The notes: generated by a model not told the origin, from the letters alone. A stretch of DNA of 5,253 nt from Solobacterium sp. (GCA_017536845.1 JAFWCP010000330.1:1-5253); one strand, 5' to 3'. Shown: positions 1 to 5,253, counted from the stretch's first letter. Numbers and translations are program-made.

Positions 1-1
1 C

Positions 2-388
2 CGTTGGGAAGGGCCTTCCTACCGCCTGGTCACCTATGAGGAAGCGCCACGAAGAACAGGGCTGTTCGGCCGGTCATATACCCGTGCGCAGAAACCGATG
101 CCCCGCACGGAAACACAGGAAACGGCAGCACCGGCATTCCTGCGCCTGCGGAATATCCGGACCAATGAATTCGTCAATCTTGGGTTCAAATGCCTTTCTG
201 ACCTTGACGCCAGAATCCGGACAAGCATTGCCAACAACCTGGAAGATACCCCTGTGCCTGAAGAGAAGAAATCCTCTCCCGTGCAGTCACCTGACTTTGT
301 GGCGCAGCTGAAGCAGCTAAAAGAACTGCTTGATGCAGGTGCCATTACCCAGGAAGAGTTTGAAGCATTCAAGAAGAAGCTTCTTTGA
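2..388 (+). CDS. SHOCT-domain protein, 3' part (5' end outside window)
   Basis: The reading frame is open from the window edge and ends at TGA (386-388), giving 128 visible residues. The internal ATG at 98 is not needed as a start, because the frame continues upstream without a stop. The last ~30 residues (FVAQLKQLKELLDAGAITQE and following, ending KKKLL) match the SHOCT pattern: a short C-terminal helix pair with L-x-x-L-x-x-L-x-D-x-G-x-I-T-x-E-E-F-x-x-x-K-x-x-L-L. SHOCT domains end many otherwise unrelated bacterial proteins and are thought to mediate oligomerisation or nucleic-acid contact. The part before it is basic and then charged (Glu, Lys, Pro linker ~90-100), with no membrane segment or catalytic motif that I recognise. 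An intrinsic terminator follows 26 nt downstream, so this gene ends its transcript. The SHOCT call is firm; the function of the whole protein is unknown. Confidence 0.85.
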   Translation, partial: RWEGPSYRLVTYEEAPRRTGLFGRSYTRAQKPMPRTETQETAAPAFLRLRNIRTNEFVNLGFKCLSDLDARIRTSIANNLEDTPVPEEKKSSPVQSPDFVAQLKQLKELLDAGAITQEEFEAFKKKLL

Positions 389-414
389 TAACAGATCCTT
401 TAGTGAAACCGATC

Positions 415-447
415 AAACCGGACGCATGCAGACGTCCGGTTTTTATT
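415..447 (+). terminator. Rho-independent terminator of the SHOCT-protein gene
   Basis: A perfect 10-bp stem AAACCGGACG (415-424) / CGTCCGGTTT (433-442) with an 8-nt loop is followed by a T-rich run (440-444, then A and TTT). It lies 26 nt after the stop codon. The opposite strand has only a weak T-run, so it should act mainly on plus-strand transcripts. Confidence 0.9.
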
Positions 448-660
448 TGATGAGATGTTCAGCCTTTTCTGAGGTCAGGCATGTGTTTACGCAAGTTATG
501 CTATCAGATGTTCATGGATACACTGAGCGGTAAAGATCAGAAGAGCCATCTTGTAAACGATGATTGATTCAGGTCAGCACAGGTTCCTGTACAAATGCTC
601 TTTATTTCCCGGGAAAATCTCATCGATTCATCTCTGGCAGCCTTCTGCAGCTCAGCATTC
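448..660. other. Convergent intergenic region without a gene
   Basis: This spacer lies between the terminators of two converging genes. I see no open frame with a ribosome binding site; the longest candidates are fewer than about 30 codons, plus the start of a frame antisense to the next gene. It contains two short palindromes: ACAGG-TT-CCTGT at 579-590 and the perfect 12-mer TTTCCCGGGAAA at 605-616. Neither is followed by a T-run, so they are not obvious terminators. Confidence 0.6.
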
Positions 661-678
661 AAAAACGCCCGCAGGCGT
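661..678 (-). terminator. Terminator of the 176-residue protein gene, overlapping its stop codon
   Basis: Read on the minus strand, a stem ACGCC (678-674) / GGCGT (669-665) with loop TGCG is followed by TTTTT (665-661, sharing its first T with the stem). The stem begins inside the TGA stop codon (680-678). It is short (5 bp) but GC-rich with a T5 run, which is adequate for an intrinsic terminator. Confidence 0.65.
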
Positions 679-1208
679 CAATCAATAAAGCGATAGATGT
701 TCGGGAATACTTCCTCCCCAACAAGGTTGAAATCCACATCCGTAAGATTTCCATCCTCGTCTTCCTTTGTGCCGTAGATCACGACAACGCCGCCGCTGCC
801 GGTATGCAGGGTTGTTCCCCAGATATGGGCGGAATAACCCTTTTCATCCATTTCCAGAAGTTTCCGTTCAAGGATGAAACGGATGATGTCATTCATCTCC
901 ATATCCTTTGTCCAGCATTCATATGTCACAGGCTTTTCTTCATAAAGGTCACCTTCAATGTGATTGTTTTTGCTTTCGAAGAATTCCTTTCTGTTCGGAT
1001 ATGGGAAATCACCTTCATCAATTTTGAAATAATCTCCGGCCGCAGCCTTTTCGCCATGATGATCCTTGATGGTTTCCCGGGAGAACAGTTCATAGCCTTC
1101 ATCGGTAAGGATGATCTTTCCTTCCTGCATCATTCTGGTTTCTTCAGCGCTGTTTTCACCCAGGACATATGCATGAAACCTCTTTGTGATCTTTGTGATT
1201 TTTCTCAT
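678..1208 (-). CDS. Conserved-looking hypothetical protein, 176 aa, acidic
   Basis: The ATG at 1208-1206 is preceded by an AGGGAGGT ribosome binding site at 1222-1215 (7 nt from the end of GGGAGG to ATG). The frame ends in TGA within a terminator. The protein is soluble and acidic, with no signal peptide or membrane segment. It opens with a basic stretch (MRKITKITKRF). A central AGDYFKID (residues 57-64) followed by P-x-P-x-x-x-x-F-F and a conserved-looking HIEGDLYEE (83-91) resembles the short 'PGDYG'-type families of unknown function. A Gly-rich stretch (TGSGGVVVIYG, 136-146) is followed by the acidic DED, and the protein ends in a DVDFNLVG segment. I recall no catalytic role for such proteins and assign none. 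It has its own RBS and terminator and a terminator-like hairpin upstream, so it is probably a monocistronic unit separate from clpP. The long opposite-strand frame here has no comparable start signals and is taken as a shadow. Confidence 0.75.
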   Translation of the reverse strand: MRKITKITKRFHAYVLGENSAEETRMMQEGKIILTDEGYELFSRETIKDHHGEKAAAGDYFKIDEGDFPYPNRKEFFESKNNHIEGDLYEEKPVTYECWTKDMEMNDIIRFILERKLLEMDEKGYSAHIWGTTLHTGSGGVVVIYGTKEDEDGNLTDVDFNLVGEEVFPNIYRFID

Positions 1209-1240
1209 AGTGTTACCTCCCTGCGGTCATGCTTTCCTAT

Positions 1241-1267
1241 AGTTTATCATGGTTTTCAGGATCACAA
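1241..1267 (-). promoter_or_regulatory. Possible promoter of the 176-residue protein gene
   Basis: On the minus strand, TTGTGA (1267-1262) and TAAACT (1246-1241) are separated by 15 nt, about 33 nt upstream of the start codon. Each box matches the sigma-70/SigA consensus at 4 of 6 positions and the spacing is short, so this is a weak prediction. A promoter is expected here because a terminator-like hairpin separates the gene from clpP. Confidence 0.25.
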
Positions 1268-1335
1268 GATTCATTGAAAGCGGCATGGGATGATATTTCC
1301 CTGTCTTTCGCAGAAACCGGCAAAACACAGATGTC

Positions 1336-1373
1336 AAAGAAAAAGGAAAGCGAAAACTTAAACTTTCCCTTTA
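1336..1373 (-). terminator. Likely AT-rich terminator of the three-gene module
   Basis: On the minus strand, GGAAAG (1368-1363) pairs with CTTTCC (1350-1345). The arms can be extended outward by A-T pairs with one bulged base. The hairpin is followed by TTTTTCTTT (1344-1336). The loop is 12 nt and the stem is AT-rich, so strength is uncertain. It lies 53 nt after the clpP stop codon. The remainder of the 218-nt gap between clpP and the next gene holds no supported gene. Confidence 0.5.
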
Positions 1374-1426
1374 TGGCATCAGTACCTGTTCTTCCTTTCT
1401 CAGCCATGCTGTTCCATGATACATCT

Positions 1427-1999
1427 TTAGGATTCCTGCAGAATCCCATCCGCAAGCCCATAGGCAACTGCTTCCTGAGCATCCATGTAGTAATCACGGT
1501 CGGTGTCTTCAGCAACGGTTTCAAACGGCTTGCCGGTCACTTCGGCCAGAATCCTGTTCAGCCTGTCCTTGGTCTTCTGGATATGCCGGGCACTGCACAT
1601 GATGTCAGATGCCTGGCCGGCTGTCTGGGCCAGGGGCTGATGGATCATGACTTCAGCCAGCGGCGTCATCAGTCTTTTCCCCTTTGTCCCGTTGGCAAAC
1701 AGGAAGGCTGCCATGGATGCTGCCATACCCGTACATACAGTCCTGATGTCACAGCTGTTCCGGTTCATTTCATCCAGGATGGCAAAGCCGGACGTCACAT
1801 TCCCGCCGGGGCTGTTGATCATCAGGGTGATATCACTTTTCCCCTGCTTTTCCAGATATCTCATCTGCATGATGATCTCTTTGGCACTTTCATCATTGAC
1901 TTCGCCGGTCAGCCAGATTTCCCGGTTTTCGGCAAGCATGAAGGATGCCAGATCCATTGTTGTCAGCCCTGTTCTTGTCATTGTCTGAACGGTAATCAT
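1427..1999 (-). CDS. ClpP-family serine protease (ClpP paralogue, 190 aa)
   Basis: This is a ClpP/crotonase-fold protein with the full catalytic triad: Ser95 in GMAASMAAF (91-99), His120 in EVMIHQPL (116-123) and Asp169 in DTDRDYYMDAQEA (165-177). Other ClpP marks are LMINSPGGNVTSG (59-71, oxyanion loop) and EAVAYGLADGIL (176-187). The 190-residue length suits ClpP (~195). ClpP forms tetradecameric barrels fed by AAA+ unfoldases (ClpX, ClpA, ClpC). The N terminus is unlike housekeeping ClpP: the usual axial-loop and processing segment (ER-x-x-DIYSRLL) is replaced by TGLTTMDLASFMLAENREIW (11-30). The start is set by AAGGAGG at 2010-2004, 4 nt before ATG (1999-1997). That ATG overlaps the VirD4-like gene's TGA as ATGA, implying translational coupling. 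A longer frame to 2137 only runs into the neighbouring gene. Probably a paralogue of chromosomal clpP specialised for this module (inference); the substrate and partner are unknown. Confidence 0.93.
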   Translation of the reverse strand: MITVQTMTRTGLTTMDLASFMLAENREIWLTGEVNDESAKEIIMQMRYLEKQGKSDITLMINSPGGNVTSGFAILDEMNRNSCDIRTVCTGMAASMAAFLFANGTKGKRLMTPLAEVMIHQPLAQTAGQASDIMCSARHIQKTKDRLNRILAEVTGKPFETVAEDTDRDYYMDAQEAVAYGLADGILQES

Positions 2000-3510
2000 C
2001 TTTCCTCCTTCAGCCATGGTAAGGCAATCCGTTTGTAATATGCGTCCTGAATCAGGCGGTATGGTGTATAGGTCTCGGTTTTCTGCTGGATCCTGATTGG
2101 CAGCGTTGTATCGCAGCCGGCAAACCGGTCCAGGCATTCATAGCGGTCATAGTCATACAGGATGACCTTGCTGCGGAGGTGGTCGTTGATGTAGATCCCT
2201 TCTTTGTATGCCCAGGTCTTCTTCAGCTTCTGCAGCATTTCCGGGGTCACCAGCGGTTCCCTGCCTTCTTCACTGTAGCTGGTGCCGCACAGTTCGCTGA
2301 TGTATTTCAGCATTTCCATATCCGGACTCTGCAGGAACAGTGTGGACTTGCAGTTGCCAAGAATCACCGAGGCATCAGAGGCATACACCCCTTCCAGCTG
2401 GCGTTTGGACTGGGCAACCAGATACCAGCGCATCTGCCTGCTTCTTGAAGCGGAAATCTTTGACTTCATGTCGTTGATATGCAGGTTGCAGAATTCATCG
2501 CAGATCCAGTGGATATTGCGAGGCGCTTTACGTTCCATATACTTCCGGTTATGGCAGCTGACAAGCTGTTCATAGAAACAGTCCATGATGAACCCTGACA
2601 GCATTTCATAGGCAGAGGTTTCATCGGGGATGATCATGAAGACGGCTGTCGGCTTTTCGTAGAGGTCTTCAATCCGGAAGGTGGAAATGCTCAGCATATC
2701 CAGCAGGTCTTTCTGCAGCATGAAGTCCCGTAAGGAAGCGGCGCTGGTAGCGACAATGGAGCTTTTTGTCTTTTCCGGGGCTGAAAAGACATTTCTGAGC
2801 AGCTGGATATAGTTGTTGTCAACCCCGCTGTACCTCTGCTCAATCAGGCTGCTGAGCCCGTCTGTCGCGTCTTCGTCCACAAAGGATCCTGCCGTAGACA
2901 TGTTCATATACTTCGCATAGCCTTTGTTATGCGTACACAGTTCCAGCAGGAAGGTGATGATGCCCATCAGGTGCTGGGAAGACATGGAACCCCAGAATTT
3001 GTCGTTGTTGGCGTTGGCATATTTATCCACAAGCGAGCTGATCATGGAGTTGAGGATGCGCATGGCATTGTTCACATCCCCTTCAGCATACTTCTCACAC
3101 ACAGCCTGAAAGACGTTATAGCCGTCGGAAAGGCAGGAACGGAAGTCCATGAACACAGTGCGGTAGCCCTTCTCTTCCAGCAGTCCTCTGATCTTCGGGT
3201 TGCCGGAGATTTCTCCTTTGACGTCGGTGATGATCATCGACTGCATGGCGGAGGCAACGGAAATCATCAGGGGGATGATGACGCACCTTGTCTTCTTGGC
3301 GCCGGACCCGCCGAAGATGATCATGTGCTCATCCCTGTTGTTGACATAGACGGTATTGTCTTCCTTGATCAACGGCACGCCGCAGCAGCTCTGGATGCGG
3401 CCGTCAAGCTGTTCGGGAAGCAGGTGTTCTTTCAGTTCATCCAGCCGGTAAAACCTTGACCCGTTTTCGGGATAGGCATATTTCTTCCAGATCTTCTCGT
3501 ATTCACTCAT
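1996..3510 (-). CDS. VirD4/TraG-family P-loop ATPase (type IV coupling protein-like), 504 aa
   Basis: The protein has the domain order of a VirD4/TraG coupling ATPase. A P-loop region FGGSGAKKTR lies at 66-75, TDVKGE (95-100) matches the family's TDPKGE, and DKFWGSMSSQ is at 170-179. The Walker B is HWICDEFCNL (334-343; D338, E339). TraG-D C-terminal marks follow: VAQSKRQLEGVY (365-376) and GNCKSTLFLQSPD (385-397). Family members are hexameric DNA- or protein-pumping ATPases that dock substrates onto type IV secretion channels. Two features are odd. Walker A reads G-GSGA-K-K-T, with Lys72 where the consensus Gly stands, and the N terminus (SEYEKIWKKYAYPENG) lacks the usual membrane helices. 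I chose ATG 3510 because AAAGGAG (3524-3518) sits 7 nt upstream; a start at 3549 has no such signal and would extend into the preceding gene. The start overlaps the upstream gene by 8 nt and the end overlaps clpP by 4 nt. No relaxase or VirB4/VirB6 gene is in the window. Confidence 0.9.
   Translation of the reverse strand: MSEYEKIWKKYAYPENGSRFYRLDELKEHLLPEQLDGRIQSCCGVPLIKEDNTVYVNNRDEHMIIFGGSGAKKTRCVIIPLMISVASAMQSMIITDVKGEISGNPKIRGLLEEKGYRTVFMDFRSCLSDGYNVFQAVCEKYAEGDVNNAMRILNSMISSLVDKYANANNDKFWGSMSSQHLMGIITFLLELCTHNKGYAKYMNMSTAGSFVDEDATDGLSSLIEQRYSGVDNNYIQLLRNVFSAPEKTKSSIVATSAASLRDFMLQKDLLDMLSISTFRIEDLYEKPTAVFMIIPDETSAYEMLSGFIMDCFYEQLVSCHNRKYMERKAPRNIHWICDEFCNLHINDMKSKISASRSRQMRWYLVAQSKRQLEGVYASDASVILGNCKSTLFLQSPDMEMLKYISELCGTSYSEEGREPLVTPEMLQKLKKTWAYKEGIYINDHLRSKVILYDYDRYECLDRFAGCDTTLPIRIQQKTETYTPYRLIQDAYYKRIALPWLKEER
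2004..2010 (-). promoter_or_regulatory. Ribosome binding site fixing the ClpP start
   Basis: AAGGAGG on the minus strand lies within the last codons of the VirD4-like gene, 4 nt before the ATG that overlaps its stop (ATGA). It supports the 190-residue ClpP rather than a longer N-terminal extension. Confidence 0.8.
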
Positions 3511-4141
3511 GCGTCTTCTCCTTTCCGACCTTGCTGTCGATGAGGGCAAGCAGGTTGTTTTCTTCCCTGATGTATCTGTTCAGGTGCTTTTTCTCCACCT
3601 TATCGGTATGGCAGACATATTTCATGTCATTGGCAAGCTGGTGCAGGAATTCGTAAGTGCGGAATTCCTCAAAGCTTCTGCCCATCAGGATGGCGGCAGT
3701 TTCTTTTGCAGCATCGGCGGAAAGCCCTTCTTCCGCCAGTTCCCCGGCAAGGCCCTGGACCGTTTCAAGCTGACGGTCAATCAGCCATGAACCGTGCATG
3801 TAGCAGCGCATTGTCAGGTACATGTCCTTCAGCATCTTTTCCTCAGCCTGATCGCAGAGAAAGACATAGCGCATTTCCTTCCGCTTATCCGCCAGGAACA
3901 TCATCAGCACCTTGAAATACCGGTCAGCAGTATGCCCGAGCCATTCGGTAAGGTTCAGATACAGGATAACCGTTTCACTGCGGAACGGGTCGGCCCGATG
4001 CTGGGCGGACTGGATCTTACGGATTTCATTGAACTCGTCATATTTCGGCACATACGGGATTTCAAGATGTGCGGCAGCCCCGCTGCCTTCCATCGGCAGG
4101 CTGTCGGGGTGTTTTCTCCCTATCAGCAGAAATTCATCCAT
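3503..4141 (-). CDS. Unknown protein, 212 aa, first gene of the VirD4-ClpP module
   Basis: The ATG at 4141-4139 has a strong AAGGAGG site (4157-4151) 9 nt upstream, and the gene ends in TGA (3505-3503) inside the start of the VirD4-like gene. I recognise no family with confidence. Residues 1-50 are charged with a Gly-Ala stretch (MEGSGAAAH, 17-25). Residues 55-66 (SETVILYLNLTE) look like a hydrophobic beta strand ending in acidic residues. They are followed by a helix (73-90) and a second strand (RYVFLCDQ, 91-98), the arrangement of the Walker B and sensor-1 part of an AAA+ or RecA-like fold. Residues 120-205 are predicted mainly helical (GLSADAAKETAAILMGRSFE and following), like an AAA+ lid. 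No P-loop is visible, so if the fold is right it does not bind ATP in the usual way. There is no membrane segment. The position just upstream of a VirD4 gene recalls accessory proteins such as PcfB, but I see no sequence likeness. It is likely a partner or adaptor of the ATPase (inference). Confidence 0.85.
   Translation of the reverse strand: MDEFLLIGRKHPDSLPMEGSGAAAHLEIPYVPKYDEFNEIRKIQSAQHRADPFRSETVILYLNLTEWLGHTADRYFKVLMMFLADKRKEMRYVFLCDQAEEKMLKDMYLTMRCYMHGSWLIDRQLETVQGLAGELAEEGLSADAAKETAAILMGRSFEEFRTYEFLHQLANDMKYVCHTDKVEKKHLNRYIREENNLLALIDSKVGKEKTHE
3518..3524 (-). promoter_or_regulatory. Ribosome binding site fixing the VirD4-like start
   Basis: AAAGGAG on the minus strand sits 7 nt before ATG 3510-3508, inside the end of the upstream gene. 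It favours the 504-residue product over a 517-residue form starting at 3549. Confidence 0.8.
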
Positions 4142-4166
4142 GGTGATATTCCTCCTTCCGGATACT

Positions 4167-4198
4167 AATATACCTGACGGAAAATTGAATTCTGCTAA
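4167..4198 (-). promoter_or_regulatory. Possible weak promoter of the three-gene module
   Basis: A good -10-like TATATT lies at 4172-4167 on the minus strand, ~25 nt upstream of the first start codon. The only -35-like element is TTAGCA (4198-4193) with a long 20-nt spacer. A promoter is expected between the cytidylyltransferase terminator and this operon, which would give a very short leader. The weak -35 suggests an activator or low basal expression (inference). Confidence 0.35.
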
Positions 4199-4202
4199 GG
4201 GG

Positions 4203-4237
4203 GAAAAGAAAAAGATGATCGTGTTTCAGATCATCTT
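4203..4237 (-). terminator. Rho-independent terminator of the cytidylyltransferase operon
   Basis: On the minus strand, a perfect 9-bp stem AAGATGATC (4237-4229) / GATCATCTT (4220-4212) with loop TGAAACAC is followed by TTTTTCTTTT (4212-4203, sharing its first T with the stem). It lies about 80 nt beyond the cytidylyltransferase stop codon and separates that operon from the downstream three-gene module. Confidence 0.88.
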
Positions 4238-4315
4238 CGGTGAATCATTACAGATAGCTGACGTTTCGGCTTTGCAGTAACCTGTGCATGGTTCCGTAAG
4301 TGCGACCAGGGATGG

Positions 4316-5029
4316 TTATTTCAGCCAGCCGGAGCGCTGCAGCGTCAGCAGTGCCTTGAACCTGTCAATGTCTTCCACCACCGTCAGCTTGATATTGGTG
4401 GGAGACCCGTCGGAAAAATGCACCTGTTCTCCCATCTGGATTTTCAGCGTAAAGGAAGAAACGGAATCCCTGATGCCTTCTTTTGCCGCTCTTCTGTATA
4501 CATCAGCAATCTCGCCCAGGCGGAAGGTATGCGGATTCTGTATTTCCCGCAGCTGTTCTCTTGGATACGATCCTCTCGATACGATTCCATCATCCGTCAT
4601 TGCAATTGCAGAGGTGCAGCGGACCGCCGGCACGGCACTGCCGTATTTTTCGGCAACACGTATTGCATCAGAAATAATATGCGAACTGACAAGAGGGCGG
4701 ATTGCATCATGGATCAGGACGATATCATCAGGAGAATGATGTTTTTCCAGTTCATTCAGGCCATTCTGAATGGATTCCTGACGGTTTTCACCGCCGGAAA
4801 CAACAGACTTCACTTTCGTGACATTGAACTGGTTGACATACGACCAGAAAATCGGTTCCCACGCTTCAATGCATACCACCGCGATTTCATCAATCAGCGG
4901 ATGGTTCTGAAAGGCTTCCAGCGTATAGATGAGAATCGGCCGTTCGTTAACAGTCAGGAACTGTTTCGGAATATCCTGTTTCATCCGGGTGCCGGCACCG
5001 CCGGCAAGAATCAATGCAATGTTTGCCAT
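4316..5029 (-). CDS. IspD/TarI-family cytidylyltransferase, 237 aa
   Basis: The N-terminal nucleotidyltransferase signature is clear: ALILAGGAGTRM with K17 and then PKQF (5-24), with Arg15 and Lys22 as the expected CTP-binding pair. It is followed by SGGENRQES (78-86), HDAIRPLV (107-114) and NIKLT (212-216, Lys214). Family members transfer CMP from CTP to a sugar- or polyol-phosphate: MEP for IspD (isoprenoid pathway) or ribitol-5-phosphate for TarI (teichoic acid or capsule). The length matches E. coli IspD (236). The acceptor side differs from both: the usual QTPQ-x-F reads QNPHTF (164-169), and the TDD or TDE segment reads IRDSVSS (186-192). The substrate is therefore left open. I chose ATG 5029 because AGAGGG (5042-5037) is 7 nt upstream; ATGs at 5047 and 5035 would be too close to it or upstream of it. 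The upstream gene's stop is only 2 nt away, so the two are co-transcribed, and a strong terminator follows. Confidence 0.88.
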   Translation of the reverse strand: MANIALILAGGAGTRMKQDIPKQFLTVNERPILIYTLEAFQNHPLIDEIAVVCIEAWEPIFWSYVNQFNVTKVKSVVSGGENRQESIQNGLNELEKHHSPDDIVLIHDAIRPLVSSHIISDAIRVAEKYGSAVPAVRCTSAIAMTDDGIVSRGSYPREQLREIQNPHTFRLGEIADVYRRAAKEGIRDSVSSFTLKIQMGEQVHFSDGSPTNIKLTVVEDIDRFKALLTLQRSGWLK

Positions 5030-5031
5030 AC

Positions 5032-5253
5032 TCATTCCCTCTTCCATCCATAAAGATATGCATACCTGCGGAAATCAAATTCAGAGACGATCATGTTATC
5101 ACCGTTCTCATCAAGAACCTTGAGATGGTCATTGACGAAATCCACAGCTTCGTTTACAGCCTTCTCTGTGCGCTCTGTCAAGAAAGTAATGTCGAAAACA
5201 CGATGCTGGGTGGAACCTGTATCTGCAATCCTGTCTCCGGGCGCGTGCTTGCA
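5032..5253 (-). CDS. C-terminal fragment of an unknown protein (5' end outside window), possibly ATP-grasp
   Basis: The minus-strand frame is open from the window edge to TGA (5034-5032), giving 73 residues beginning CKHAPGDRIADTG. The frame has good coding character (a conserved-looking GDRIADTGSTQHRVF, then helix-rich TEKAVNEAVDFVNDHL and an ending YLYGWKRE), and its stop lies 2 nt from the cytidylyltransferase start. The 'G-D-R-x-x-x-T-G-S' turn followed by a strand and an amphipathic helix resembles the C-terminal segment of some ATP-grasp ligases, but this is only a resemblance. It is clearly in the same operon as the cytidylyltransferase and may act in the same pathway, such as surface polysaccharide synthesis (inference). 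Confidence 0.75.
   Translation of the reverse strand, partial: CKHAPGDRIADTGSTQHRVFDITFLTERTEKAVNEAVDFVNDHLKVLDENGDNMIVSEFDFRRYAYLYGWKRE

Noticed and set aside
36..311. Plus-strand 91-codon frame near the left edge
   Set aside because: It overlaps the SHOCT-protein frame, which is continuous from the window edge and contains a recognisable domain.
448..660. Small genes or RNA in the convergent spacer
   Set aside because: There are only tiny frames without RBS, and no promoter-terminator pair.
564..1277. Plus-strand open frame (237 codons)
   Set aside because: It is antisense to the 176-residue gene, which has an RBS and terminator; the plus frame has neither.
1237..1524. Minus-strand 95-codon frame overlapping the clpP 3' end
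   Set aside because: It has no RBS, runs through the probable terminator, and shows low-complexity Phe/Lys translation typical of a non-coding frame.
1229..2038. Long plus-strand open frame (269 codons)
   Set aside because: It lies antisense to clpP, whose catalytic motifs and RBS are clear, and it has no known domain or start signal.
577..4287. Nine-base GCACAGGTT at 577-585 and its inverted copy at 4279-4287 as possible element ends
   Set aside because: It is too short and inverted, with no flanking integrase gene or target-site pattern; a chance match is expected at this length.

Overview
This window looks like a mid-GC Bacillota (Firmicutes) chromosome or metagenomic contig. Strong AGGAGG-type ribosome binding sites precede the genes, intrinsic terminators have T-tracts, and the protein families (SHOCT, ClpP, a VirD4/TraG-like ATPase, an IspD/TarI-like cytidylyltransferase) suit gut Erysipelotrichia or Clostridia. 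The taxon is inferred from style, not from a marker gene.

Layout, left to right. (1) The 3' end of a plus-strand gene for a protein with a C-terminal SHOCT domain, followed by a clear intrinsic terminator. (2) A convergent intergenic stretch with two small palindromes and no gene. (3) A minus-strand single gene for a 176-residue acidic protein of unknown function, with its own RBS and a terminator that overlaps its stop codon. (4) A tightly coupled minus-strand three-gene module: a 212-residue unknown protein, a 504-residue VirD4/TraG-type P-loop ATPase, and a 190-residue ClpP-family serine protease. Its genes overlap by 8 bp and then 4 bp. It appears to have its own weak promoter and an AT-rich terminator. 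(5) A minus-strand IspD/TarI-family cytidylyltransferase gene with a strong terminator, preceded by the 3' end of another gene (possibly an ATP-grasp enzyme) only 2 nt away.

The three-gene module is the most interesting part. VirD4-like coupling ATPases normally have an N-terminal membrane anchor and sit among relaxase and type IV secretion genes. Here the ATPase has no visible membrane segment and an altered Walker A motif (Lys in place of the invariant Gly before Lys-Thr). It is translationally coupled to a ClpP with an intact Ser-His-Asp triad but no Clp unfoldase gene in the window. The module is bounded by terminators, and no conjugation gene is visible in this window. It may be a remnant or piece of an integrative element whose other parts lie elsewhere, or a stand-alone ATPase-protease system. 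The sequence alone does not decide.

The right-hand genes look like part of a cell-surface polysaccharide or isoprenoid precursor operon, and no functional link to the module is apparent. No tRNA, rRNA, CRISPR array, insertion sequence or convincing attachment site was seen.
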